Below, in pieces: positions 25,627 through 33,786 of a stretch of 64,000 nt of DNA. Numbering within the stretch: the first letter of the stretch is position 1; each line of letters begins with the position of its first letter. This DNA is from Phormidesmis sp963710175 (GTDB lineage Bacteria > Cyanobacteriota > Cyanobacteriia > Phormidesmidales > Phormidesmidaceae). Location of the stretch: positions 744,001-808,000 of the forward strand of contig CAVPZC010000001.1 of NCBI GenBank assembly GCA_963710175.1, in the 5' to 3' direction. Under the pieces are notes generated by a model. The model saw only the letters and a list, made by a program, of their open reading frames with translations, did no database searches and had not been told where the DNA came from. The position numbers and the translations under genes were made by a program.

Positions 25627-27450
25627 CTAGAAATCGCTGCGATCGCTCAAAGCCGTCTTTAGGCGCTCTAGAACATCGGGCATGTCCAGAGCCCCCAGAT
25701 CTCCTGACAGCCGCGTGCGAATGCTCAAGTTCTGAGCTTCGACTTCCTTGTCGCCAATGACGGACATCACCGGAATTTTTGCCTTCTCAGCGTTGCGGAT
25801 CATTTTGCCGAGGCGCTCGCCGCTTTTATCGACATGCACGCGCACCCCTATTTGCTGCATCTGCGTTGCCGCACTGTCCGCATAGTCCCAGTGATCTGAG
25901 GTCACAGGCAGCAATCGTACCTGCTCAGGCGCAAGCCACAGCGGAAAATCGCCCGCATACTGCTCAATTAAAATGCCAATCAGCCGCTCTAACGAGCCAA
26001 AAGGAGCCCGGTGAATCATCACAGGCCGCTGACGGCTGCCGTCTTCAGCGACATACTCCAGGTCGAACCGCTCTGGCAGCGTGTAATCCACCTGTACCGT
26101 CCCTAGCTGCCACTCCCGATCTAGCGCATCACGCACAATGAAATCTAGCTTCGGCCCATAAAAAGCCGCCTCGCCGATCCCTTCAAAGTGGTCCATTCCC
26201 ATCGTCTCTACGGCCTGACGAATGGCACCCTCAGCTTTCTCCCAAGCATCGTCTGAACCAATGTACTTGTTGGAGTCTGGGTCGCGGAAGCTGAGCCGGG
26301 CCCGGAAGGACTGATCTAGCTGTAAGGCTCGCAAGGTAGTCTGAATGAGATCTACGACCTTGAGAAATTCTTCACTCAGCTGGTCGGGCGTGATAAAAAG
26401 GTGAGCGTCGTCTTGCGTAAATCCCCTTACCCGCGTTAGCCCGCCCAATTCACCCGACTGCTCGTAACGGTAGACCGTGCCAAACTCCGCGTAGCGCAGC
26501 GGCAGCTCTTTGTAAGAGCGCAGCTGGCTTTTATAAATTTCAATATGGAAAGGGCAATTCATTGCCTTGAGCACAAAGCCTTCCTGCTCGCTTTTTCCCA
26601 TCATCGGAAACAGGTCTTCTCGATACTTTTGCCAGTGACCCGATAATTTAAACAAGTCCACTTTGCCCACGTGAGGCGTGACCACGGGCAAATAGCCCCG
26701 CTTTACCTGCTCATCTTTGAGAAAATTCTCCAGCGTAGAGCGCAGCATCGTTCCTTTAGGTGTCCACATCGGCAGACCGGGCCCGACGACATCAGAAAAG
26801 ACGAACAGCCCTAGCTCTTTGCCCAGCTTACGGTGGTCTCGCCGCTTGGCTTCTTCTTTACGGCGCTTGTATTCTTTTAGTTCTTCGGGGGTTTCCCAGG
26901 CAGTGCCATAGATGCGCTGAAGCTGCGCTCGGTTTTCATCGCCGCGCCAGTAAGCGCCTGCGACGCTCTCCAGGTCAAAGGCTTTGGGGTTTAAGTCTTT
27001 AGTCGTCTCAATGTGCGGCCCTGCACACAGATCCCACCACTGGTCGCCCAGGTGATAGAGAGTGATTGGCTCTTGCAGCCCTTCTAAAATTTCTAGCTTG
27101 TAAGGCTCGCCAAGCTCCTCAATACGCTGCTTAGCCTCTTCCCGGCTAACTTCTTCGCGAATTACCGGCAGCCCTTTCTTGATGATTTTAACCATCTCTT
27201 TTTTGATGGCCTTCAGATCTTTCTCGGTGAAAGGCTCAGGATTGTCAAAATCGTAGTAAAAGCCGTACTCAATCGACGGGCCAATCGTTACCTGCGCTTT
27301 GGGAAACAGGCGCTGTACCGCCATCGCCATCACATGCGAAAAGGTGTGGCGAATGCGCTCTAGTTTTTCAGATTCATCGGTGCGAAGTAGCTTGATCTCA
27401 GGGGCCTGATCGGGAGTGTTGGCCTGAGCGAGATTTTGGGAGGCAACCAT
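25627..27450 (-). CDS. thrS: Threonyl-tRNA synthetase without TGS domain (607 aa)
   Basis: Charges tRNA-Thr. The protein starts with a short linker and goes straight into the editing domain (HTFSHVMAMAVQRLFP with the H-x-x-x-H pair, then DLCAGPHI), omitting the N-terminal TGS domain of E. coli ThrRS. The class II catalytic core follows (motif 2 region YEQSGELGGLTRVRGFTQDD; ending MIHRAPFGSLERLIGILIE with motif 3), then the anticodon-binding domain. Lack of TGS is common in cyanobacterial ThrRS. The start is ATG 27450. Upstream lies a 690-bp region with strong hairpins that could hold its leader. Confidence 0.96.
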   Translation of the reverse strand: MVASQNLAQANTPDQAPEIKLLRTDESEKLERIRHTFSHVMAMAVQRLFPKAQVTIGPSIEYGFYYDFDNPEPFTEKDLKAIKKEMVKIIKKGLPVIREEVSREEAKQRIEELGEPYKLEILEGLQEPITLYHLGDQWWDLCAGPHIETTKDLNPKAFDLESVAGAYWRGDENRAQLQRIYGTAWETPEELKEYKRRKEEAKRRDHRKLGKELGLFVFSDVVGPGLPMWTPKGTMLRSTLENFLKDEQVKRGYLPVVTPHVGKVDLFKLSGHWQKYREDLFPMMGKSEQEGFVLKAMNCPFHIEIYKSQLRSYKELPLRYAEFGTVYRYEQSGELGGLTRVRGFTQDDAHLFITPDQLSEEFLKVVDLIQTTLRALQLDQSFRARLSFRDPDSNKYIGSDDAWEKAEGAIRQAVETMGMDHFEGIGEAAFYGPKLDFIVRDALDREWQLGTVQVDYTLPERFDLEYVAEDGSRQRPVMIHRAPFGSLERLIGILIEQYAGDFPLWLAPEQVRLLPVTSDHWDYADSAATQMQQIGVRVHVDKSGERLGKMIRNAEKAKIPVMSVIGDKEVEAQNLSIRTRLSGDLGALDMPDVLERLKTALSDRSDF

Positions 27451-27539
27451 AGAAAAACTGCTAAATAGAACTAGCCTTCACAAGGGCTTTGGGGCACAAG
27501 GACTTTTGGGCGGATTAGCCGTGAACCAGATGCTCAAGG

Positions 27540-27559
27540 CTGCTAACCGCAGTTAGCAG
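27540..27559. other. Perfect 8-bp hairpin in the thrS upstream region
   Basis: CTGCTAAC (27540-27547), loop CGCA, GTTAGCAG (27552-27559). It lies 90 bp upstream of the thrS ATG and could be part of the thrS leader. There is no T run on either side, so it is not a simple terminator. Confidence 0.5.
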
Positions 27560-27825
27560 GTAATTAGTGTAGCGCGAAGCTCTCAGTTATAGATGCAGTG
27601 TGACGAATGCAGTCAGTGAGGTAATCTATTCAGCTTCTTTACCTATTGGCTGCGAAATAATGTCACAGCAGGAGGTCCTTCTGCTAAAGTAGTAGGTAAG
27701 GAATCGTTGGAAATCCGTAGAGATACCTTCTCTGTAAGAACTTCATCTATTCGGCTTTGGTCGAATCTTTCTGAAGATAGACTTCTCTTCTCACGTAAAA
27801 AGATTATTCTTACAAGAGATTAACA

Positions 27826-28042
27826 GCGCAGAGCTGTGATACGCTTTATTCGCTATAAGTTGATAGCGCCGGTTTGGAAGCTTCATAAGCCGGCTGGCTT
27901 AGCCCGTAAGCGAAGCACACAGCCAGGTGTATCTCGACGTTCGGCCCTGAAAGGCGAACGCTGTGCTCTTGAGCTAGACTCTCAGGCCAGGCTCTTATGC
28001 CGACAGGGTCTCAGGTCAGTCAGTTAGCCATGTGACAGTGCC
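27826..28042 (+). ncRNA. Candidate rod-shaped structured RNA, 6S-like (strand uncertain)
   Basis: This gap has no convincing gene, yet it folds by eye into one long irregular hairpin. The apex is CGTTC-G-GCC/GGC-GAACG around loop CTGAAA (27937-27961). Moving outward, AGCACA pairs with TGTGCT, and CATAAG (27883-27888) with CTTATG (27993-27998); GCTGTGA near 27832 faces TGTGACAGT near 28031. A local hairpin CGCTAT/ATAGCG sits at 27851-27868. A rod of about 200 nt with internal bulges is the shape of 6S RNA, the RNA polymerase regulator. I have no sequence match, and either strand could be the transcribed one. Confidence 0.35.
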
Positions 28043-28142
28043 TATCTACATCAGTATTTCCCTCTCCCTCAATTATCGACAGGCTTGATGCCTGAGTTGC
28101 AAAAGTAAAAATCACTCTGAAAGCATTCACACAATCGAATCC

Positions 28143-28406
28143 ATGACACAATTAACTGCTCCTGCGCCGTTGTCTCAATCAGCGGCGGCCCATCCCATGG
28201 CGAAATTTCAGCGCAAAGTGCGATCGCTCGTTGACACCAAAGCCATCCAGCCCTCTGACAGCCTGTGGAAAATCGCCTTTATCTTTGGCGACAAATGGCC
28301 TCACTGGAAATCCGAACTCGAATCGTTTGACTTCACCATGCAAGATTCTATTGGCGATCTGCTAGCCGTAGACTGCTGGGAAGAAGACGAAGAAGTCGCC
28401 GCCTGA
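28143..28406 (+). CDS. Small cyanobacterial protein, DUF4327-like (87 aa)
   Basis: After a 20-residue leader, HPMAKFQRKVRSLVDTKAIQ, then WKIAFIFGDKWPHWKSELES, then QDSIGDLLAVDCWEEDEE follow the pattern of DUF4327: a charged helix, a Trp-containing turn, E-L-E, D-x-I-x-D-L-L and a final W-E-E-D. The function of that family is unknown. The protein is soluble and acidic at the end. It is convergent with the HugZ-like gene, 13 bp between stops. Confidence 0.7.
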   Translation: MTQLTAPAPLSQSAAAHPMAKFQRKVRSLVDTKAIQPSDSLWKIAFIFGDKWPHWKSELESFDFTMQDSIGDLLAVDCWEEDEEVAA

Positions 28407-28419
28407 AAACGCTGCTGGC

Positions 28420-28917
28420 CTACGACTTGCCCTTATGGATAAGTCTGCTCAGGTCGTTTGGGTCAACGTCATAGGCCGCGCCAAACCCAACGACAAAGCG
28501 GCCCGACTGAGGGCTCAGCTGAAAAATCCGGAAGTCGGCCAGTCCTTTCATCACTTCAATAATGTTGCCGAAGCGAGACTCAAACTGCTGAATGATAGAC
28601 TGCCAGTGATCGCTCTGCCGGTCAACCAAAGTTGCTGCGCAGCTATAGCTCAATCGCTGCCGGGCAAACATCTGAGGGCTCCGTGCTTCGTCTTGGATAA
28701 ATAAAGTGCTGGCTGTGCCCGTATCCGTCAAGTTCTGCGTGTGGGCAGAAAGGCCGCTGACAAAGATATAAATATTGCGATCTTCGTCCACCACACAGGG
28801 CGCGTAGCTGGCATTGGGCTGACCATGGCGGTCTGCCGTACTCAAAATGACGCTCTTAAACTGGCTGGGGAAAGCCTGATACAGTTCGATTATCTGGTCT
28901 TTAGGCAACTCTTGCAT
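28420..28917 (-). CDS. HugZ/PNPOx-like split-barrel protein (165 aa)
   Basis: A pyridoxamine-phosphate-oxidase-type split barrel. FKSVILSTADRHGQPNASYA forms the first strands, NIYIFVSGLSAHTQNLTDTG the ligand-binding part, and FARQRLSYSCAATL the Arg-rich strand typical of HugZ-like heme-utilisation proteins. The start is ATG 28915-28917 (MQELPKDQIIELYQAF); the frame extends upstream only to a TTG. It could bind flavin or heme. The C-terminal loop that ligates heme in true HugZ is not obvious, so heme oxygenase activity is not claimed. Confidence 0.8.
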   Translation of the reverse strand: MQELPKDQIIELYQAFPSQFKSVILSTADRHGQPNASYAPCVVDEDRNIYIFVSGLSAHTQNLTDTGTASTLFIQDEARSPQMFARQRLSYSCAATLVDRQSDHWQSIIQQFESRFGNIIEVMKGLADFRIFQLSPQSGRFVVGFGAAYDVDPNDLSRLIHKGKS

Positions 28918-29221
28918 AGTTCGCTTGCACAAATAGAGATCAACAAAAGCGCATATAGAAAACCAGAGAGAACCAGCTGCGAACCGATATGCGCTCCTTT
29001 CAGCAGGGTCGGCTCAGGTCTTTCTATCTAACAGGTCTTCCCTTATTTAACAGGATAGCGAGATAGATCACCCAATAGACAGTTCGCTCACTCGCAAATT
29101 TCCTGTTACTGTGCAAAGCAAGCATCTTAATATTTCTACATAAATACTCTTTATGCAAATACTGTCTTAAGTATTTCGATTTGGCGCGCTACGCAGTTTT
29201 TACTCAGGTTTTCTTTGTCCC
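28918..29221. other. Intergenic promoter region between the HugZ-like gene and crtW
   Basis: No gene is seen. The crtW-proximal half is AT-rich and carries AAATACT twice (29143-29149 and 29156-29162) and the related AAGTATTT near 29170, which could be part of a promoter or operator. Confidence 0.4.
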
Positions 29222-29962
29222 ATGTCCGCTCGTTCTTTGTCTATAGCTCTCGTTAGAGAATCGTTTGTCTCTGTCTCTATTGCGACTGTGATTGTTTTGC
29301 TGTGGATACTTACGGCCTACGGGAGCTTGTTTGTGCTGCCAGATGCTAAAGATCTGCCCGTGGTTGCTGTGATTGCGGTGATTGCCGTGCGCTCTTTTTT
29401 GCACACAGGGCTATTTATCCTGGCTCACGATGCTATGCACGGTACGCTAATGCCCGCTTCGCCTTGGGTTAACCACTGGGCGGGTCGTTTTATCTTGGGA
29501 ATGTACAGCCTGCTCTCTTATGATCGGCTGTTAGCTTGTCACCATCAGCATCATCGCACTCCGGCTCAGACGAATGACCCTGACTACTATCCGGGTAGCT
29601 TCATCACCTGGTATTTCCAGTTTATGCGGGCCTATCTGCAAAATGGTCAGGGCGCGATTATTTTTTGGGGAATGTCTTTCCTATTTTATCCGCTGCTGTT
29701 TGTATTCCATGTACCGTTGCTAAATGCTGCCCTGTTCTGGCTGTTGCCTCAGGCGATTAGCTCGTTGCAGCTATTTTATTTTGGCACCTACCGCCCTCAC
29801 AGACGCCCGGCTGGTGGCCATACCAATGCCCATCGAGCTAGCAGCAGCCAGGCTTCACCTTTTTTGTCATTTTTGAGCTGCTACCATTTCGACTATCATT
29901 GGGAGCATCATCAGTATCCGCATTTGCAGTGGTACAAGCTGCCTTCAGTGCACGGTCAATAG
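29222..29962 (+). CDS. crtW: Beta-carotene ketolase, CrtW type (246 aa)
   Basis: A di-iron membrane enzyme that adds 4-keto groups to beta-carotene, giving echinenone and canthaxanthin. The three His clusters are visible: HDAMHG, CHHQHHRTP and YHFDYHWEHHQYP, together with the CrtW signature FGTYRPHR. Hydrophobic helices flank them as in other desaturase-fold proteins. The length matches cyanobacterial CrtW. In cyanobacteria, CrtW products serve photoprotection and the orange carotenoid protein. The start is ATG 29222. The DUF1499 gene follows 46 bp later on the same strand. Confidence 0.92.
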   Translation: MSARSLSIALVRESFVSVSIATVIVLLWILTAYGSLFVLPDAKDLPVVAVIAVIAVRSFLHTGLFILAHDAMHGTLMPASPWVNHWAGRFILGMYSLLSYDRLLACHHQHHRTPAQTNDPDYYPGSFITWYFQFMRAYLQNGQGAIIFWGMSFLFYPLLFVFHVPLLNAALFWLLPQAISSLQLFYFGTYRPHRRPAGGHTNAHRASSSQASPFLSFLSCYHFDYHWEHHQYPHLQWYKLPSVHGQ

Positions 29963-30008
29963 CTGCGCCGCTATAAAATCAGCCATAAAAGTTAGAGGGG
30001 TCTCTATC

Positions 30009-30422
30009 GTGTCTTTATTTTCTTTCTCGGGTACGCCGCCGACCGATTTAGGCGTTGATAATGGAAAGCTTAAGAGTTGCCCCAGTACGCCAAACTGCGT
30101 GTGTTCTCAAGCGCCTGCTGATGACAGCGAACATGTGATCGCTCCACTGAGCTACACCGGCCCGGCTAAAGATGCCATTGAGCGCCTCAAGCAGATTATC
30201 GAAGGGATGGAGCGCTCCACCGTCAATCAGGTTAGCGATGACTATCTCTATGCTGAGTTTGCTAGCAGGCTGATGGGCTTTGTCGACGATGTGGAGTTTT
30301 ACGCCCTGCCAGGAGAGACGGTGATTCAGACCCGTTCGGCGGCGCGACTGGGCAAGTCTGACCTGGGTGTGAACCGCAAGCGAACCGAAGAAATTCGCCG
30401 CCAGTTTATCGCCGCCCAGTAG
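30009..30422 (+). CDS. DUF1499 family protein (137 aa)
   Basis: The family pattern is complete: LGVDNGKLKSCPSTPNCVCS near the N terminus, DYLYAEFASRLMGFVDDVEF in the middle and TRSAARLGKSDLGVNRKRTE near the C terminus. The function of DUF1499 is unknown; it is a small soluble domain often found in phototrophs. The start is GTG at 30009. The short spacing after crtW suggests co-transcription. Confidence 0.88.
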   Translation: MSLFSFSGTPPTDLGVDNGKLKSCPSTPNCVCSQAPADDSEHVIAPLSYTGPAKDAIERLKQIIEGMERSTVNQVSDDYLYAEFASRLMGFVDDVEFYALPGETVIQTRSAARLGKSDLGVNRKRTEEIRRQFIAAQ

Positions 30423-30554
30423 AAACAGGTGAAGAAAACAGGCAAATGTCTGCGCAGACTTCACAAACTCGACTATAAAGGCGTTCACAGTGAGGGGCCA
30501 TACCCCGTATAGTGGGAAGGGCGAATCGTGCGTTAGAAATTTTCGTAAAATTTG

Positions 30555-32240
30555 ATGGTCAACACTGTCCCAGCAGATCTTTCAGTTCAGGCTGTCACCT
30601 CATCTCATGCCCGACTTGACCGTAGCCTAGACAGTCGATTTAGAGGAAGAGATAGTCAAGAGTTCGTGCTGGCGGCAATTGACATTGGTACCAACTCCAT
30701 TCATATGGTGATTGCCACCATTGACCCGGCTTTGCCATCGTTTAACATAATTGGTAAAGAAAAAGACACGGTTCGTCTGGGCGACTTTTGCGAAGACACC
30801 GGTAACTTGACCGAAGCAGCCATGGCCCGAGGGATTGACTCTCTCAAGCGTTGCCTGAAAGTAGCTGATAGATTCAACGCTGATGATGTGGTCGCTGTTG
30901 CTACTAGCGCTGTGCGCGAAGCGGGTAACGGCCAGGTCTTTATAGATCGCGTCAAGGCAGAGTTGGGGCTCTCTATTAATCTGATTTCTGGTACGGAAGA
31001 GGCGCGGCGGATCTATCTTGGGGCAATCTCGGGCATGGAGCTGAGGAATAGGCCTCATGCGCTGATCGATATTGGCGGCGGCTCTACAGAAATTACCCTG
31101 GGCAGTGGCGGCCCGCCCGATTTTTTGAGCAGCAACAAAGTCGGTGCTGTGCGACTGACGGCCAAATTTGTCTCGACAGATCCGCTGAGTAAAAAAGAGT
31201 ATGAATATTTGCGGGCCTATGTGCGCGGTGTTTTAGAGCCTACTGTTGATCAGCTTAAGCGAAAATTTGATAAGAAGTTTTCAGCAGAGGACTCCGCGCA
31301 GTCCCTGCGGCTTATCGGCACTTCTGGCACGATAGAATGTTTGGCTGTTCTAGTTGCTATAGACAAGCTGGGAATAGAGCCCAACCCGCTCAACGGCTGT
31401 AGCATTACCTACGACGAGCTGAGCGAATGGGTCAACCGTCTGCGCAAGCTGAGCTACGAAGAGCGGCTCAACCTGCCGGGTATGTCTGACCGACGGGCGG
31501 AAATTATTGTTGCTGGGGCGATTATTTTGCAGGTGGCAATGGAGCTGCTAGATGCCCATCAGCTGAAGATTTGCGAGCGATCGCTGCGCGAAGGTGTGGT
31601 GGTTGACTGGATGCTGACGCACGGCCTGATCGAAGACCGGATGGCGTTTCAGGCATCGGTGCGCCATCGATCAGTCGTTAAGATGGCTAACAAATACAAA
31701 GCAGATGGCGATCGCGTAGCTACCTTTGCGACTACCCTCTTTGACCAAACGCAGGGCATTTTGCACGAATGGGGAGACGCAGAGCGAGAATATCTTTGGG
31801 CGGCGGCCACGCTGCATAACAGCGGCCACTACATCAGTCACTCGGCTCACCATAAGCACTCTTACTACCTGATTCGCAACGGCGGTCTGCTGGGCTTTAC
31901 CGAAACCGAAGTCGAGATTATTGCCAACATTGCTCGCTATCACCGCAAAAATCAGCCTAAGCGACGTCACGAAAACTACAGCAATCTACCCAGCAAGCAT
32001 GAGCGCAGGCTCGTCGATCAGCTCAGCGCTATGCTGCGGTTAGCCGTGGCGCTAGATAGAGGACGGAGTGGGGCGATCGCCAGCCTAAATGCCCACTGCG
32101 ACGATGACAACAAAACTCTCATAATTCAGCTCACTCCCGTACGACCAGACAACAGCTGCGAGCTAGAATTGTGGAATATCGACTATAAAAAAGCCTGGTT
32201 TGAAGAGGTTTTCGGCCTTAAAGTCAATGCTCAGTTATAG
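30555..32240 (+). CDS. ppx: Exopolyphosphatase / pppGpp phosphohydrolase, Ppx/GppA family (561 aa)
   Basis: Releases phosphate from polyphosphate chains or converts pppGpp to ppGpp. The N-terminal actin-like fold shows AAIDIGTNSIHMVIATID, VATSAVREAGNG and ALIDIGGGSTEITLG with the catalytic loop. The C-terminal part carries HD-type signatures (AAATLHNSGHYISHSAHHKH; IARYHRK). The full length equals cyanobacterial Ppx. ATG 30555 follows an in-frame TTG. The last Leu codon and the TAG stop (32238-32240) lie inside the end of the 105-bp element copy B, so the element has formed the present end of the gene. Confidence 0.94.
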   Translation: MVNTVPADLSVQAVTSSHARLDRSLDSRFRGRDSQEFVLAAIDIGTNSIHMVIATIDPALPSFNIIGKEKDTVRLGDFCEDTGNLTEAAMARGIDSLKRCLKVADRFNADDVVAVATSAVREAGNGQVFIDRVKAELGLSINLISGTEEARRIYLGAISGMELRNRPHALIDIGGGSTEITLGSGGPPDFLSSNKVGAVRLTAKFVSTDPLSKKEYEYLRAYVRGVLEPTVDQLKRKFDKKFSAEDSAQSLRLIGTSGTIECLAVLVAIDKLGIEPNPLNGCSITYDELSEWVNRLRKLSYEERLNLPGMSDRRAEIIVAGAIILQVAMELLDAHQLKICERSLREGVVVDWMLTHGLIEDRMAFQASVRHRSVVKMANKYKADGDRVATFATTLFDQTQGILHEWGDAEREYLWAAATLHNSGHYISHSAHHKHSYYLIRNGGLLGFTETEVEIIANIARYHRKNQPKRRHENYSNLPSKHERRLVDQLSAMLRLAVALDRGRSGAIASLNAHCDDDNKTLIIQLTPVRPDNSCELELWNIDYKKAWFEEVFGLKVNAQL

Positions 32241-32340
32241 CGAAGCGCGGATGCATTCGCGCTTCGCGGAGCACTTTGCCTGTTGCTACACATGGCTTAC
32301 AGTCAGTAATGCTGCATGAAGCAAAGTGCCGGAAGCTATA
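32236..32340. repeat. Dispersed 105-bp double-hairpin element, copy B
   Basis: TATAGC (32236-32241) and GCTATA (32335-32340) bound the element. Stem 1 is GCGAAGCGCG/CGCGCTTCGC with loop GATGCATT; stem 2 is GCACTTTGC/GCAAAGTGC. Relative to copy A, A-to-G in one arm of stem 1 is matched by T-to-C in the other. It directly follows, and supplies the stop codon of, the ppx gene. Confidence 0.93.
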
Positions 32341-32381
32341 GCTATGCAGGACGTCATTTCGTGAACTGTCTTTTCAAGCTG

Positions 32382-32650
32382 TTATATCTGCGATAGCAAT
32401 CTGTCATATTCTGAGTGAGAACCAATCCAAAACCAAACGATGGTATCCGCTTCGCGCTGACTTACAGCCCGATAGTCTCTGCTGATACGCACAGAATAGA
32501 TTGGCAGCTTTGCATGGACTCACTTGAGCCTTAGGCTGGGATGCCTTGGGTCTCGTTGGAACTGTCGGTATGCCTGGTGTGCCTGCTCTTGCACCTGTTC
32601 GGGTAACCCCTTTAATAGTTTGCGAAACTAATTGTCGTTCTTGACTTCAC
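32382..32650 (-). pseudogene. RelE/ParE-type toxin pseudogene
   Basis: Translating the minus strand gives pieces of a RelE/ParE-family toxin: a start MKSRTT from GTG 32650, then FRKLLKGLPEQVQEQAHQAY, RDPRHPSLRLK, and PIYSVRISRDYRAVSQREAD leading to IVWFWIGSHSEYDRLLSQI and a stop at 32382. The start is out of frame with the rest (frameshift near codon 8), and a TGA interrupts after RLK. The order, 8-bp spacing and family fit the intact antitoxin gene just upstream. The toxin is therefore almost certainly inactive. Confidence 0.88.
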
Positions 32651-32657
32651 AACGTTT

Positions 32658-32876
32658 CTATATACGATTTTCGGGCATTTCTTGAGTCTGGCCAGCACGA
32701 TGCTCGCTCATCGCTTCAGCGGCAAGGTCAGCTAGCAAATCCTGTGAATTGGCGAACTTGGTATCCCATTGAGCCTCGCTCTCTAGCTCTTCTATAATGA
32801 GAGAAGCGATCGCATTCTGCTTGTCCTCGTCAAAGCTCTTCAGTTGCTTGATTGCTCGTTCTAGTAGTTCTGTCAT
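32658..32876 (-). CDS. Putative antitoxin of the dead RelE-type toxin (72 aa)
   Basis: A short acidic helical protein (MTELLERAIKQLKSFDEDKQ, then LIIEELESEAQWDTKFANSQ and a charged C-terminal tail). This is the pattern of cyanobacterial antitoxins encoded directly before RelE/ParE-type toxins, with an N-terminal helix pair and a flexible toxin-binding tail. The start is ATG 32874-32876; the longer frame to 33035 runs under the methyltransferase gene. The frame is intact while the toxin gene downstream is broken. Confidence 0.8.
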   Translation of the reverse strand: MTELLERAIKQLKSFDEDKQNAIASLIIEELESEAQWDTKFANSQDLLADLAAEAMSEHRAGQTQEMPENRI

Positions 32877-32981
32877 AAAAATTTTAGGCAGCACAGCATG
32901 TTTGGTTCTATTATGGCGTATTGATTGTACAGCAATAGCAGGCTTAGCTAGAGTAGTCGGCATCCTTTGCCGATGATTGCG

Positions 32982-33713
32982 ATGAATTGGAATGCAGCTG
33001 CCTATCAAAATCAACACAGCTATGTTTGGCAACACGGTGAAAGCTTGCTGGAGTTGCTCAATTCTCAGCTAGGAGATCGCATTTTAGATTTGGGCTGCGG
33101 GACGGGGCAGCTGAGCGAAAAGATTGCGGCGAGCGGGGCAACGGTGATTGGGTTGGATAGCGACCCGGCCATGATTACCCAGGCCCAGGCCAACTATCCT
33201 GGCGTCACCTTTCAAGTTGCCGACGCTGCCAACTTCCATCTATCGGAGCCAGTGGACGCCGTATTTTCTAATGCAGCGCTGCACTGGGTGACTGAAGCAG
33301 AACCGGCTGCTCGCTGTATTGCCACTGCCCTTAAGCCTGGTGGACGGTTCGTGGCCGAATTTGGCGGGAAGGGCAATGTGCAGACTATTCTCATGGCATT
33401 GGAGAAAGTCAGCGGGCGATCGCTCAATCCGTGGTACTTTCCTAGCCTGGGTGAATATGCCGCTTTACTCGAAAGTGTTGGATTAGAAGTTGTTTATGCC
33501 AATCTGTTTGATCGGCCTACACCGCTGGGAGAGACTGGTCTGGCCGGATGGTTGGAGATGTTTAGCCAGCGCTTTTTTGCCGATTTTTCGGCTGAAGGCT
33601 GGGCGGAGATGGTAAAAGCTGTTGAAGCTGCTGCCCCTCAGCTCTATCAAAAAGAAGAGTGGGTGGCCGACTACCGACGGCTGAGAATCGTCGCCATTAA
33701 AGGGCAGAGTTGA
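32982..33713 (+). CDS. Class I SAM-dependent methyltransferase (243 aa)
   Basis: The SAM-binding motif ILDLGCGTGQLSEKIAASG lies at about residues 33-51, followed by GLDSDPAMI (acidic end of strand 2) and VDAVFSNAALHWV, typical of trans-aconitate-methyltransferase-like proteins. The start at ATG 32982 gives MNWNAAAYQNQHSYVWQHGE, which matches the usual start of the family; the ATG at 32973 adds three residues. The substrate is unknown. It is divergent from the antitoxin with 105 bp between. Confidence 0.88.
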   Translation: MNWNAAAYQNQHSYVWQHGESLLELLNSQLGDRILDLGCGTGQLSEKIAASGATVIGLDSDPAMITQAQANYPGVTFQVADAANFHLSEPVDAVFSNAALHWVTEAEPAARCIATALKPGGRFVAEFGGKGNVQTILMALEKVSGRSLNPWYFPSLGEYAALLESVGLEVVYANLFDRPTPLGETGLAGWLEMFSQRFFADFSAEGWAEMVKAVEAAAPQLYQKEEWVADYRRLRIVAIKGQS

Positions 33714-33786
33714 GGCCTGCGCCGTCAGAACTGGGTGATCATTGACTACAATCGAACAGGCTGGTTCTCACTCTCTACTGACTCGA

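Noticed and set aside
27836..28027. A 63-aa plus-strand frame in the thrS upstream gap.
   Set aside because: It lies across the hairpins of the candidate structured RNA, is very basic, and shows no ribosome binding site or family pattern.
28420..30422. A heme or carotenoid gene cluster (HugZ-like, crtW, DUF1499).
   Set aside because: The HugZ-like gene is divergent from crtW, no other carotenoid or heme genes are present, and only crtW-DUF1499 looks like a unit.
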